In this document: positions 18,710 through 27,514 of the stretch, piece after piece
How positions within the stretch are numbered: the stretch's first letter is position 1
Layout of the letters: each line of letters opens with the position of its first letter
DNA from: Roseobacter denitrificans OCh 114
GTDB taxonomy: Bacteria; Pseudomonadota; Alphaproteobacteria; Rhodobacterales; Rhodobacteraceae
DNA length: 64,000 nt
Direction of reading: 5' to 3'
Assembly (NCBI RefSeq): GCF_000014045.1
Contig: NC_008209.1
Location: 496,001 to 560,000 of the forward strand
The notes under the pieces: generated by a model
Database searches by the model: none
Told to the model about the DNA's origin: nothing
Seen by the model: only the letters and a program-made list of their open reading frames with translations
Program-made: the position numbers and the translations under genes

Positions 18710-19662
18710 TCTGGCCAGACCTGTTCCCAATCCCGGGCCATATCGACAATGACCCAACCCCGGTCCGGTCCTTCGTCCAACCCCCGGTTCAACACGCCGA
18801 TATGCCCCTCGCGGTCATAGGCGAATTCCCGTTCCGCATCCGTGTGGTGCACGAGTATCCCCAGACGCGGCCCGTCGCCCGCCGTGGTATATTCCAGCAT
18901 CGCGAAATCGCCGTCGGAATTGCCGCCCGCGATGATCGGGCGTTTGCCGATGCGGTTGTCGATGCCCACGGGCTTGCCCTCTTTGTCATCCACGAAATCA
19001 ATACCGGGCAGTTTCATCACCTGACCGTCCAGATATTCCGTTGGCCCCGCGCTGCCGATTACCTGTTCGGGCGGGATGTTATATGCGCTTTCGGCAAAAG
19101 CACGGATGAAATGCACGCCGCCACCGGAAACAATCCACGTCTGGAACCCTTCGTCACGCAAGTAGCTAAGCAATTCCAGCATCGGCTGGTAGACCATCGC
19201 GTCATAGCGCATGTCGGTTGTCGGGTGACGCGCTTCGTCCAGCCAGTCCCGCACATCGTTCTGAAACGCCTCGACCGACATGCCGGAATGGCTGACCGCG
19301 AGGATTTCCAGCAAACCTTCAACACCGCCCGCAGCGATGGTTTCCAGATCACCCTCGGCACCGGCCCTCAGGATGTCAGACGTCAGGATCGACGGGTCCG
19401 CTTCGGCCTTGGCCTTCAGTCGATCAAGGGCATAGATAAGCTGAAAATAGACCGGTTGTTCACCCCAGAGCGTGCCGTCGTTGTCAAAAACTGCAATCCG
19501 GTCGGCAGGGGTGACATAGTCGGGCGACGTCGGGTCCGTTACGGACTCCACAAATGAGATGATAGTCGATTTGTTCTCCGTCGATCCCCATGATGGCAAA
19601 GGGTCGGACAAAGCAGGCGACGTAGCCAGACAAATCGCGGCTGAAAACAGAAGTCCACGCAT
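18706..19662 (-). CDS. Exported HAD-superfamily hydrolase (phosphoserine phosphatase-like)
   Basis: A 318-residue protein with a signal peptide (MRGLLFSAAICLATSPALSD). HAD motif I is IAVFDNDGTLWG, motif II is WIVSGGG, and the motif III/IV region is PIIAGGNSDGDFAML. It is predicted to remove phosphate from, or hydrolyse, a small periplasmic substrate. The ATG at 19662 follows GAGG; an in-frame TTG at 19692 was rejected. It is 88 bases after the sulfatase and overlaps moxR by four bases. Confidence 0.83.
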   Translation of the reverse strand: MRGLLFSAAICLATSPALSDPLPSWGSTENKSTIISFVESVTDPTSPDYVTPADRIAVFDNDGTLWGEQPVYFQLIYALDRLKAKAEADPSILTSDILRAGAEGDLETIAAGGVEGLLEILAVSHSGMSVEAFQNDVRDWLDEARHPTTDMRYDAMVYQPMLELLSYLRDEGFQTWIVSGGGVHFIRAFAESAYNIPPEQVIGSAGPTEYLDGQVMKLPGIDFVDDKEGKPVGIDNRIGKRPIIAGGNSDGDFAMLEYTTAGDGPRLGILVHHTDAEREFAYDREGHIGVLNRGLDEGPDRGWVIVDMARDWEQVWPE

Positions 19663-19750
19663 GGCGGGTAACCTCGTTGTTGCTGGTTTCAAGGTGAAGA
19701 AAGGCCGCGCAGTTTCCTGCGCGACCTGATTTCTGCAAACATCCGGTTTC

Positions 19751-21349
19751 TTATGGCGTGCCCGGTGTTTCGGTCAGCTTTTCCATGACCTGTTCGAGGC
19801 TGAAACTCGCCGCTTTCTGGCGCGGCGGGTATTCCTGGAACGTCTCAAGGAACTGACCCACATAGGCCTGCGCCGGCACCAACATATAGGCGCGGTCGAT
19901 CAACCAGTCCCAATAGGTGTTCGATGTCCGGTAGCTGCGCTCGTAAGGATCGCGCCGCAGGTTGAAGATCAGTGGCAGGCGGAGTTCGGTCCATGGTTCC
20001 GCCCAAGCGCGCAGGGTGGTGTAGGCCTTCTGCTCGAGGAAGATCAGTTTCCAGTCGTTGAAGCGCAGTGCCGTCAGGTCGCCGTCATCGGAGAAGTAGA
20101 AAATCTCCTGACGGGGTCCTGTGTCCACTTCACCAGAGAAGTACGGCAGGAAGTTGTAGCCATCCAGATGCACGCGGTAGTCACGCCCACCGCCCACTTC
20201 GGCCACTGTGATCCCTTCAAGCAGTTCTTCCTTGATGGTTGGACGTCCGGCGGCTGCCAGATAGGTCGGCAACCAGTCCATGTGGTGCATGATGGAGTTC
20301 GACACAGATCCCGGCTCAATCAGACCGGGCCAGCGCACCATGGAGGGCACGCGCCATCCGCCTTCCCAGTTGGTGTTCTTCTCACCAAAGAAAGGCGTCA
20401 TCGCCGCATCCGGCCACGTGTTCATATGCGGACCATTGTCGGTCGAATAATGCACGATGGTTTTATCTGCGATGCCAAGCTCGTCCAGCACGTCAAGGAA
20501 CTGGCCGATGTGCATGTCGTGTTCGATCATACCGGCGGTATATTCATCGACGGGTTTACCCACCAACTCATTGGCCGCCTGCTGACGCCCATCGCTGACA
20601 TGTGTGCGGAAGTGCATGCGCGTCCCGGACCACCACAGGAACCACGGCGTACCTTCGGCTTCCTTGCGTTTGATGAAATCAATCGCGGCGGCGACGGTTT
20701 CATCATCGACGGTTTCCATCCGCTTCTTGGTCAGCGGTCCGGTGTCTTCAATCTCGCCATCGGCAGAGGATCTGATGACGCCACGCGGGCCAAATGTTTC
20801 GCGGAACGTCCGGCCATCGGGCATGACTGCATCACCCGGGTAGTCATAATTCTCCGGCTCTTCTTCCGCATTCAGGTGGTAGAGGTTGCCGAAGAACTCG
20901 TCGAATCCGTGGTTGGTGGGCAAGTGTTCGTCGCGATCACCAAGGTGATTCTTGCCGAACTGGCCTGTTGCATAGCCTTGCGCCTTGAGCAGGCCCGCGA
21001 TTGTCGGGTCTTCTTCCTGCATGCCAAGCTCTGCACCGGGCAGGCCGACTTTTGACAGCCCCGTCCGGAACACAGATTGACCCATGATGTAAGAAGAACG
21101 TCCAGCGGTACAGGATTGTTCACCGTAATAGTCGGTGAAAATCATACCTTCTTCGGCGATCCGATCAATATTTGGTGTGCGGTAACCCATCAGACCCATA
21201 GTGTAGGCGCTGATGTTGGACTGCCCTACGTCGTCACCCCAGATGACCAGGATGTTGGGTTTTTCATCTTGCGCCATCGCGGCGCTCGACGCGAACGTCA
21301 AGGCGGTGACGGCGAGTGCTTTTATGGTCAAGTGTTTCGTAAATCGCAA
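19751..21349 (-). CDS. Exported formylglycine-dependent sulfatase (arylsulfatase family)
   Basis: A 532-residue sulfatase with a signal peptide cleaved near AAMAQDEK. Metal ligands appear in ILVIWGDDVGQ, and the active-site motif is SCTAGRSSYIMG with Cys80 as the residue to be converted to formylglycine. Further conserved parts are GKNHLGD and TDNGPHMNTWPDA. It hydrolyses sulfate esters in the periplasm. The start is a TTG at 21349, supported by an AAAGGAGAA ribosome site seven bases away; no better ATG exists. It heads the run leading to the HAD hydrolase and MoxR genes. No maturation enzyme is in the window. Confidence 0.9.
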   Translation of the reverse strand: MRFTKHLTIKALAVTALTFASSAAMAQDEKPNILVIWGDDVGQSNISAYTMGLMGYRTPNIDRIAEEGMIFTDYYGEQSCTAGRSSYIMGQSVFRTGLSKVGLPGAELGMQEEDPTIAGLLKAQGYATGQFGKNHLGDRDEHLPTNHGFDEFFGNLYHLNAEEEPENYDYPGDAVMPDGRTFRETFGPRGVIRSSADGEIEDTGPLTKKRMETVDDETVAAAIDFIKRKEAEGTPWFLWWSGTRMHFRTHVSDGRQQAANELVGKPVDEYTAGMIEHDMHIGQFLDVLDELGIADKTIVHYSTDNGPHMNTWPDAAMTPFFGEKNTNWEGGWRVPSMVRWPGLIEPGSVSNSIMHHMDWLPTYLAAAGRPTIKEELLEGITVAEVGGGRDYRVHLDGYNFLPYFSGEVDTGPRQEIFYFSDDGDLTALRFNDWKLIFLEQKAYTTLRAWAEPWTELRLPLIFNLRRDPYERSYRTSNTYWDWLIDRAYMLVPAQAYVGQFLETFQEYPPRQKAASFSLEQVMEKLTETPGTP

Positions 21350-21511
21350 AAGGCTTCTCCTTTATATCGTGATGTGCGGTCACACAGTTGTGAGCATGCA
21401 CGCATCACCGGATAATTTAAATAGAGAAACCGAGGTTTTATCATCTTTAGATTGTGCTGCGAAGACCCACATGTGGTTTCGGAACGCCGATAATGAATAA
21501 AAATCAATCGG

Positions 21512-21958
21512 TTACGATTTTTCACCCACGTGCTCGGCAAAGTTGGCAAAGAACTTTCCCGCCAGCTTCTTGGCGGTCCCCTGTACCAGCCGATTGCCCA
21601 GCTGTGCGAGCTTGCCGCCAATGTCTGCATGCGCATCATAGCGCAGCAACGTGCCTTCTTCATGCTCTTCGAGGGTGACATCTGCCCCACCTTTGGCAAA
21701 GCCAGCGGCCCCGCCATTGCCCTCCCCTTTGAGCGAAAAGTGTTCAGGTGGCGCATCGGGTGAGAGCGTCACATTCCCATTGAACTTGGCCTTTACCGGT
21801 CCGATTTTCAGCACGACCTTGGCTTCGAGTTCGGTATCGGAATGCTTGTGCAATTCCTCGCAGCCCGGGATGCACTCCTTCAGGATTTCAGCGTCATTGA
21901 GCGCGTCATAGACCACTTGTCTCGGTGCATTGATAACGATTTCGTCTTTGAGATCCAT
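21512..21958 (-). CDS. CoxG-like SRPBCC-fold protein
   Basis: A 148-residue protein resembling carbon monoxide dehydrogenase subunit G (SRPBCC fold). Typical features are INAPRQVVYDALNDAEILKE followed by CIPGCEEL, and the later IGGKLAQLGNRLVQGTAKKL. CoxG is thought to help membrane attachment or maturation of CO dehydrogenase, but stand-alone homologues are common and no coxMSL genes are here. It is transcribed alone with about 90 bases to its upstream neighbour. Confidence 0.85.
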   Translation of the reverse strand: MDLKDEIVINAPRQVVYDALNDAEILKECIPGCEELHKHSDTELEAKVVLKIGPVKAKFNGNVTLSPDAPPEHFSLKGEGNGGAAGFAKGGADVTLEEHEEGTLLRYDAHADIGGKLAQLGNRLVQGTAKKLAGKFFANFAEHVGEKS

Positions 21959-22052
21959 GGGTCTTGTCCTTCATCCACGCCACTGTTGACGCGTAGATGA
22001 GCATATCTTTCCTTCAAATGAAATGGTCTAAAAGTCTAGGTCGCGTGCCGCG

Positions 22053-22931
22053 TCAAAGTTTGTTGACCGGTATTTTCAGCGTCATGTTACCCTGTGCATC
22101 CCGCGGCACTTCACCGGCCCTGATATTCACCTGCAGCGACGGAATGATCAGCGCGGGCATGGAAAGTTGCGCATCGCGCGCTTCACGCATTTTCACGAAC
22201 TCTTCGCGCGAGGTGCCACCGCCGATATGAATGTTGCTGGCCCTTTGCTCCCCCACGGTCGTTTCCCACGAAATCGCACGGCCACCGGGCCCGTAATCAT
22301 GGCAGACAAACAGGCGTACATCATCCGGCAGGCTCAGCACACGCTGGATGGAATCATAAAGCTGGCCTGCATCCCCACCGGGGAAATCCGCCCGCGCCGA
22401 ACCACCGTCCGGCATGAACAGCGTATCGCCTGTAAAGGCCGCATTGCCCATCACATGCACCATGCAGGCCGGTGTGTGCCCCGGCGTGTGGAGGGCAAAA
22501 CACGCCATCTCCCCCACGTGATACCGATCGCCATCCTTGAACAGCTTGTCGAATTGCGAGCCGTCACGTTCAAACTCAGTGCCCTCGTTGAACACTTTGC
22601 CAAAGGTGTCCTGCACTTCGGTGATGTGCTCACCGATACCGATCTTGCCGCCGAGTTTTTGCTGAATATAGGGTGCACCCGACAAATGATCCGCATGCAC
22701 GTGGCTTTCGATGATCCACTCAAGCGTCAGCCCCTGCGCCTGGATCGCCGCGATGATCTCATCCGCACTGTCATAGCTCAGACGGCCAGAGGCGTAGTCA
22801 AATTGCATAACCGCATCGACAACGGCGCAGGCGGTGCTTGCCGGGTCCTTGACGAGATAGCTGATGGTATTGGACTGCGCGTCAAAAAAGGCCGTCACGT
22901 CGGGGTGTTGATCCATGTAAACAGCGGGCAT
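22053..22931 (-). CDS. MBL-fold persulfide dioxygenase-like protein (Blh/ETHE1 type)
   Basis: A 292-residue metallo-beta-lactamase-fold protein. The metal motif HxHxDH is in ESHVHADHLSGAPY, with further ligands in HTPGHTPACMVHV and GDTLFMPD. The single-iron ETHE1/Blh group oxidises glutathione persulfide to sulfite. The rhodanese gene lies directly upstream, a pairing seen in sulfide-detoxifying operons. The ATG has a moderate ribosome site. Persulfide activity is inferred from family and pairing. Confidence 0.82.
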   Translation of the reverse strand: MPAVYMDQHPDVTAFFDAQSNTISYLVKDPASTACAVVDAVMQFDYASGRLSYDSADEIIAAIQAQGLTLEWIIESHVHADHLSGAPYIQQKLGGKIGIGEHITEVQDTFGKVFNEGTEFERDGSQFDKLFKDGDRYHVGEMACFALHTPGHTPACMVHVMGNAAFTGDTLFMPDGGSARADFPGGDAGQLYDSIQRVLSLPDDVRLFVCHDYGPGGRAISWETTVGEQRASNIHIGGGTSREEFVKMREARDAQLSMPALIIPSLQVNIRAGEVPRDAQGNMTLKIPVNKL

Positions 22932-22991
22932 CGTCTATCCTTTTTGTGGGCAGAGTCTTTGGCGGATCATGCCTAGTAATTCACCCTTCGG

Positions 22992-23393
22992 TCAATCGTT
23001 CTTATCGGCAAAGGTGGCCGGCCCGCCCTGCTTCTCCCATGTGGAAAACCCCTCCCGCAGATGGGCGGCGTCAAACCCCATGTCCTGCAACTGCGCGACC
23101 GTCAGAGCGGAGCGCCAGCCCGACGCGCAGTGGAACACATAGGTCTTTGACTGGCCAAAGATATCCTTGAAATACGGGCTTTCGGGATCGACCCAGAACT
23201 CGATCATTCCGCGCGGTGCGTGATAGCTGCCGGGGATGAAGCCGGACCGCTCTCTTTCACGCGGATCCCGAATATCGACGATTACCACATCCGGGTCATC
23301 CATCATGGCGATCAGGTCAGGGGTTTCAATCTCCTTGATCCGCGCGCGGGCGGCGCTGACCAGATCAGCGGCAGATATCTTGAACTTTTGCAT
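22992..23393 (-). CDS. Rhodanese-domain sulfurtransferase
   Basis: A 133-residue single-domain rhodanese. The fold motif is VVIVDIRDPRERERSGFIPG and the active-site loop is VFHCASGWRSAL, with the persulfide-carrying cysteine present. The start at 23393 follows AAAGGA; a longer reading enters the amine-oxidase gene. It probably transfers sulfane sulfur to or from thiols next to the MBL persulfide enzyme 60 bases downstream. Confidence 0.9.
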   Translation of the reverse strand: MQKFKISAADLVSAARARIKEIETPDLIAMMDDPDVVIVDIRDPRERERSGFIPGSYHAPRGMIEFWVDPESPYFKDIFGQSKTYVFHCASGWRSALTVAQLQDMGFDAAHLREGFSTWEKQGGPATFADKND

Positions 23394-23427
23394 GATGTGA
23401 TCCTTTTTGCAGCGCCATGCATGCCAG

Positions 23428-24498
23428 TTATGGTCGGTGCGGCATGCTTTCAACCAAGGCAGCATCCGCAGCTTCCAGTGCCCCTTCGAGGTATCCGCCG
23501 AATGTGGCGGCGACTTCACTTCCTCCAAAGATCAACCTGCCATCCCAAAGCCCGGCAAGTGCAGGGGGAAGGCCGTATCGCGGATGTGTTGTCAGTGGCG
23601 CGTGATCCGCCGGTGTTGCGGTGTTGGTGTCCGCTGCCCAATCCTTGATCAGAACCGCATGCGCGGATGCGGCTTGTGATCCAAAAAGGCGGATGAGCTG
23701 ATCAACGATAGCTGCTTTCAGCACCTGCTGATCGCGGCGGTCCGGGGGCACGCCGATGAAACCAAAAAGTGCTGCGCCGCTGCCGGAGGCGGTGCTTGCA
23801 TCGTGAACTTCCACCATCGGGCCCTTGTGGCTCATCGCATCACCAGACAGCCCCATGTCACGCCAGAACGGCGTATCGTATAAAATGACGGCTTTCGCTT
23901 GGCTTGCCATCCATGTCGGAATAGCGGCCATCGTTTTTGTCGCCGCTGTGGGCAGAGCAGGGGAAAAATCGAGGCATGCCGCCACGCGCGGCGGTATCGC
24001 CAGAACCACGGACCGCGCCTCGATATCCACACCCGCCGCGCAGCTTACGAGGATGTTGCCATCCGCTTGCGACAGGTGCCTCACCTTGGTGTTCAACAGG
24101 ATGCGCGATGGATCAATCTGACCGGCGAGCGCGGCGCAAAGCGTGCTCATTCCGCCGTCAATTCGAAATGAACCTTGCATGGACGCTGCGCCTCGCCCTT
24201 GCTGTATGCGGCCCTGCGCGTCCTCAAACCGGAACTCACCCTGCGCGTATTGTTCAAAAACAGGCAGGGCAAAGCGTGATATCAGACCGGCAATGCGCGG
24301 CTGGCCCGCCCAGAACCACGCTGGCCCAAGGTCATAGGCGGCACCGTTGACCGTTTCACTCAGCACCCGACCGCCCAGCCTGTCCCGACTTTCAACCAGC
24401 AGATAATCACGGCCCGCCTGATGGAGCCGGTCCGCAAGGTAGAGCCCGGCGATGCCGCCGCCAACGATCACAACATCGGCGCGATGCCGGGGTGTCAC
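23428..24498 (-). CDS. Flavin-containing amine oxidase
   Basis: A 356-residue FAD enzyme. The dinucleotide motif ADVVIVGGGIAGLYLADRL starts seven residues after the chosen GTG, followed by LVESRDRLGGRVLSETVNG, as in monoamine oxidases and related flavoproteins. The C-terminal flavin motif is in WDGRLIFGGSEVAATFGGYL. The GTG at 24498 forms a GTGA overlap with the cupin stop. A much longer in-frame reading to 24870 has no domain content and overlaps the cupin gene, so it is rejected. The amine substrate is unknown. Confidence 0.85.
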   Translation of the reverse strand: MTPRHRADVVIVGGGIAGLYLADRLHQAGRDYLLVESRDRLGGRVLSETVNGAAYDLGPAWFWAGQPRIAGLISRFALPVFEQYAQGEFRFEDAQGRIQQGRGAASMQGSFRIDGGMSTLCAALAGQIDPSRILLNTKVRHLSQADGNILVSCAAGVDIEARSVVLAIPPRVAACLDFSPALPTAATKTMAAIPTWMASQAKAVILYDTPFWRDMGLSGDAMSHKGPMVEVHDASTASGSGAALFGFIGVPPDRRDQQVLKAAIVDQLIRLFGSQAASAHAVLIKDWAADTNTATPADHAPLTTHPRYGLPPALAGLWDGRLIFGGSEVAATFGGYLEGALEAADAALVESMPHRP

Positions 24499-25172
24499 GG
24501 GGCCGGCGGCTTTGCGTGTTGGATGTGGCGCAGTTTGGCCCAGAGGCGCACGCCTTTCGGGCCCGCTGTGGCGTTCAGGGTGCTTGCGCAGGGCAGGCGC
24601 AGCCATGACCCCTGTTGCAACTGATCGCCGCCCTCGGTCATGCTGCCCTCCAGCACCAGAAACTCGCCACCATCCGGCAGGTCCATTGCCACTGAGGCCC
24701 CGGCAGCCCATTTTTCGGCGCGCACCGTTTCCTGATTGTCGTGGAACAGGGTCATGACGCTCACCCCTGCGCGGGTCGCATCGGGGATAAATTCCATTTT
24801 GTTCATGTCGATGACGACATGGGTGCGGTCTTCCGGCTGGAACTGCCAGAGTTTCACAAAAATCGTGCACCCTGTGTCGGAATGAGGGGAGTGGGCCGAT
24901 GTCGGGGGGTTGCGCACATAAGACCCCGCCGGGAAATCGCCGTGTTCATCCGAAAACACCCCGTCGAGGACGATGAATTCTTCGCCGCCCGTATGGGTGT
25001 GTTCCGAAAAACGGCTGTTGGGCGCGTACCGCACGATTGTTGTGGCGCGTGCGACCTCACCCCCGATCCGGTCCAGCATCCGACGGTCAACGCCCGGCAT
25101 CGGAGAGGCGCGCCATTCGACTTCGTCAGAATGAACAACAACACGTTGCGAAAAATCGGCATGCAAATCCAT
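24495..25172 (-). CDS. ChrR-like cupin protein
   Basis: A 225-residue protein with two cupin-like halves. The first carries the zinc/iron-type motif FSEHTHTGGEEFIVLDGVFS followed by FPAGSYVRNPPTSAHSPHSD, as in the ChrR cupin domain. The second half (EFLVLEGSMTEGG) is more degenerate. It lacks the N-terminal anti-sigma zinc domain of true ChrR, and no ECF sigma gene is adjacent. The start at 25172 has a GGAG ribosome site. It is coupled to the amine oxidase gene. Confidence 0.8.
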   Translation of the reverse strand: MDLHADFSQRVVVHSDEVEWRASPMPGVDRRMLDRIGGEVARATTIVRYAPNSRFSEHTHTGGEEFIVLDGVFSDEHGDFPAGSYVRNPPTSAHSPHSDTGCTIFVKLWQFQPEDRTHVVIDMNKMEFIPDATRAGVSVMTLFHDNQETVRAEKWAAGASVAMDLPDGGEFLVLEGSMTEGGDQLQQGSWLRLPCASTLNATAGPKGVRLWAKLRHIQHAKPPAP

Positions 25173-25313
25173 GGGAGGCTCCGGTGTCAGTTGCGGTGGC
25201 GCTGTGCCTACCACGAGGCAGCGAAATTGCAATTGGGATCACCCGATCGTTATTCATTGCATTGGGCAGGCCGTGTCGGGCAGGGTCAAAGCGCAACAGG
25301 AGGGACGGATCAA

Positions 25314-26093
25314 ATGGTGGGTGTGATCTATTGGGAAGACCTGCGCGCGCCGGATTTCAAATCACTGCCCGAAAGGGCAATCGCCGTTTTGCCCATGGGC
25401 GCGAGCGAACAGCATGGGCCGCATCTGGCGGTTTCGGTTGACAGCGATCTGGTGGAGGCCGTGCTTGCGCGCACGCAGGTTGCTGATGGTTGTACCGTTC
25501 TGGTGCTGCCGACGCTGCGGGTCACCAAAAGTGCCGAGCATGACCGCCACCCCGGCACACTGAGCCTCACGGGCGACACGCTTCTGGCGGTTTTGCGCGA
25601 CATCGCGGCCTCGGTTCACCGCGCCGGCATTGATCGGTTGTGCCTGTTCAATGGCCACGGGGGCAACACCGCCCTGCTGGAGGTCGCCGTGCGGGACATG
25701 CGCATCACGCATGACATGATAGCTGTGCACTGTGGCTGGTTCGGGTTCGCCCAAGCGCAGGCGCATTTTGATGCACAGGCACTGGCGATGGATGTACATG
25801 GTGGTGACATCGAAACCTCTGCGATGTTGGCGGCGGCACCGGAGAAGGTCGATATGGCAAAGGCGCGGGATTTCCGCCCCGCCATGCAGGATTGGCCGCA
25901 GAAGTGGATCGGGCTGACCGGGCAGGTGGCGCGGCCCGGTTGGCTCATCGACGATCTGAACGCCGACGGAGCTTGTGGCAATGCTGCGGCGGCGACTGTC
26001 GAAAAAGGCGAGGCGCTGTTGTCTTCGGCGGCGCGCAACTTTTCTGATTTTCTCGGTGAGTTGGCCGCCTTCGACCATCGCGCCAGCCTTTGA
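25314..26093 (+). CDS. Creatininase-family amidohydrolase
   Basis: A 259-residue metal-dependent hydrolase. Family ligand motifs are LPMGASEQHGPHLAVSVDSD, FNGHGGNTALL and MDVHGGDIETS. The family includes creatinine amidohydrolase, formamide hydrolases of riboflavin biosynthesis and mycofactocin peptidases; the sequence does not decide among them. The start at 25314 follows a strong AGGAGGG ribosome site; an upstream in-frame extension overlaps the divergent cupin. It is the first of two plus-strand genes with the NUDIX hydrolase. Confidence 0.87.
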   Translation: MVGVIYWEDLRAPDFKSLPERAIAVLPMGASEQHGPHLAVSVDSDLVEAVLARTQVADGCTVLVLPTLRVTKSAEHDRHPGTLSLTGDTLLAVLRDIAASVHRAGIDRLCLFNGHGGNTALLEVAVRDMRITHDMIAVHCGWFGFAQAQAHFDAQALAMDVHGGDIETSAMLAAAPEKVDMAKARDFRPAMQDWPQKWIGLTGQVARPGWLIDDLNADGACGNAAAATVEKGEALLSSAARNFSDFLGELAAFDHRASL

Positions 26094-26161
26094 AGGCCAT
26101 TCAAGACGTCACGCAGAGCCGGTGCATCGACAGGCGCGTGCACCTGAAGGGGAGTGTTGCG

Positions 26162-26704
26162 ATGAGCGAAATCAAAAGGCAATTCCGCCGGACCGTTTAT
26201 GAAAACAGATGGATGAAGGTGCACGAGGATGCGGTGACTTTTCCCGATGGATCAGACGGGATTTACGGCGTCGTTGACAAAGAAGACTTTGTTCTGATTG
26301 TCCCGCAGCATGCAGATGGGCGGTTTCAACTGGTGCAGCAGTTTCGCTATCCGGTGGGCGGGCGCTATTGGGAATTCCCGCAAGGGTCATGGGAAACGAG
26401 GCCGGGCACGGACCCGGAAAAGGTCGCCCTCGCCGAATTGGAGGAGGAGACCGGCTTTCGCGCGCAATCCCTCATCAGGTTGGGGCATCTTTTCGAGGCA
26501 TACGGTTTTTCAAATCAGGGGTTTCACGCGTTTCTGGCAACCGGTCTGCAAGCGGGGCGCGTAAATCGCGACAAAGAAGAACAGGATATGCAAACCGCGT
26601 CGTTCAGTCTTGAGGCGATACATGACATGATCCGCGCTGGGCAGATCAAGGATGCGCCGAGTATAGCCGCACTTGGGCTATTGGCCATTTCCGAACATGG
26701 ATAG
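26162..26704 (+). CDS. NUDIX hydrolase (ADP-ribose pyrophosphatase-like)
   Basis: A 180-residue NUDIX protein. The box is GSWETRPGTDPEKVALAELE continued by EETGFRA; the usual Arg before the first catalytic Glu is Ala here, while the EExG core is intact. The preceding segment FRYPVGGRYWEFPQGS is typical of nucleoside-diphosphate-sugar hydrolases. The start at 26162 has an AGGGGAG ribosome site; an upstream in-frame extension overlaps the creatininase stop. It is expected to clean up ADP-ribose or similar compounds. Confidence 0.87.
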   Translation: MSEIKRQFRRTVYENRWMKVHEDAVTFPDGSDGIYGVVDKEDFVLIVPQHADGRFQLVQQFRYPVGGRYWEFPQGSWETRPGTDPEKVALAELEEETGFRAQSLIRLGHLFEAYGFSNQGFHAFLATGLQAGRVNRDKEEQDMQTASFSLEAIHDMIRAGQIKDAPSIAALGLLAISEHG

Positions 26705-26733
26705 AAACCGCGCAACAGGTCAGCGCAAAGAGG

Positions 26734-26763
26734 GGACCGCGGCGCGCCGTTGCGCCACGGTCC
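26734..26763. terminator. Strong hairpin between convergent NUDIX and CbiM-like genes
   Basis: GGACCGCGGCGC and GCGCCACGGTCC form a 12-bp stem with one mismatch and a six-base loop. It lies between two stop codons of convergent genes and probably ends transcription from both sides, although no T-run is present. Confidence 0.6.
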
Positions 26764-26773
26764 AAACGCATTC

Positions 26774-27454
26774 TTATGTGGCCGCGTTATGCAAACGGTG
26801 CGTGAAGATGCCCCGGTCGGTCATTGCGCGCAGGCCCTTGGCACCGGCAAGCGCTGCGAGATCGGCCAAAGGTTCAATCAGGATGACCAGCAGATAGGCC
26901 ACGCCAAAGCTTGTCACGGCGGACAGGTTGTCGGCCCCAACGCCTTGCCCGTAGATCGCCCAGAAGGCCACCCATGCAACAACGCCGCCCTGATAGACAG
27001 CCGACATTTTCAGCACATCCACATAGCGCAGATCGACATAGGCCGTTGTCTGCGGAATGACCCGTTTGGCCAGCGCGTCCACCGCAAACAGCGGGAACAG
27101 CAGCGTTGAGACATTGACGAAATACATCGGCACATCGGAGGGTGCGAAAAACAACCCTTGGATCGCCAGACCGCCCGCAAGGCCAAGCGCGGCTGGACCA
27201 GACCCGAGCAGCAAAAACAGCGTCGTGCCCAGAATGATGTGCACCTCCGAGATGCCGACGGCGAAATGCGGAAAGACCTCAAAGAAGATGAACACCCCGA
27301 TCGCCGCAATCACGGAGCGCAGGGCAAAGGAGACCACGGAATGGGTCTTGAGATCATCATTGATCAGTTTGAGGGAATAGCCCGCAGCGGCAGCGGCCGT
27401 TCCATAGGCCAATACCATTTTTGCGCCGTCCACGACGCCCGGTTCGATGTGCAT
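26774..27454 (-). CDS. CbiM-like energy-coupling factor permease (cobalt uptake)
   Basis: A 226-residue polytopic membrane protein. The start MHIEPGVVDGAKM fits the CbiM family, whose N-terminal Met-His region helps bind the metal ion; the ATG at 27454 follows GGAAG. Six to seven membrane segments are visible. A cobalamin riboswitch lies directly upstream, so cobalt for B12 is the likely cargo rather than nickel. No CbiN, CbiQ or CbiO partner is adjacent. Confidence 0.85.
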   Translation of the reverse strand: MHIEPGVVDGAKMVLAYGTAAAAAGYSLKLINDDLKTHSVVSFALRSVIAAIGVFIFFEVFPHFAVGISEVHIILGTTLFLLLGSGPAALGLAGGLAIQGLFFAPSDVPMYFVNVSTLLFPLFAVDALAKRVIPQTTAYVDLRYVDVLKMSAVYQGGVVAWVAFWAIYGQGVGADNLSAVTSFGVAYLLVILIEPLADLAALAGAKGLRAMTDRGIFTHRLHNAAT

Positions 27455-27514
27455 GTTTACTTCCTTTCGCGTCCACCCGACGCATTTAAATGGCCGGAAT
27501 TTTCCGGCGGTTGC

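Noticed and set aside
24499..24870. N-terminal extension of the amine oxidase frame
   Set aside because: It lies inside the ChrR-like cupin gene, is arginine- and proline-rich, and precedes the true FAD motif by over 120 residues.
24741..25313. N-terminal extension of the creatininase-family frame
   Set aside because: It is antisense to the cupin gene, and a strong AGGAGGG ribosome site sits before the ATG at 25314.
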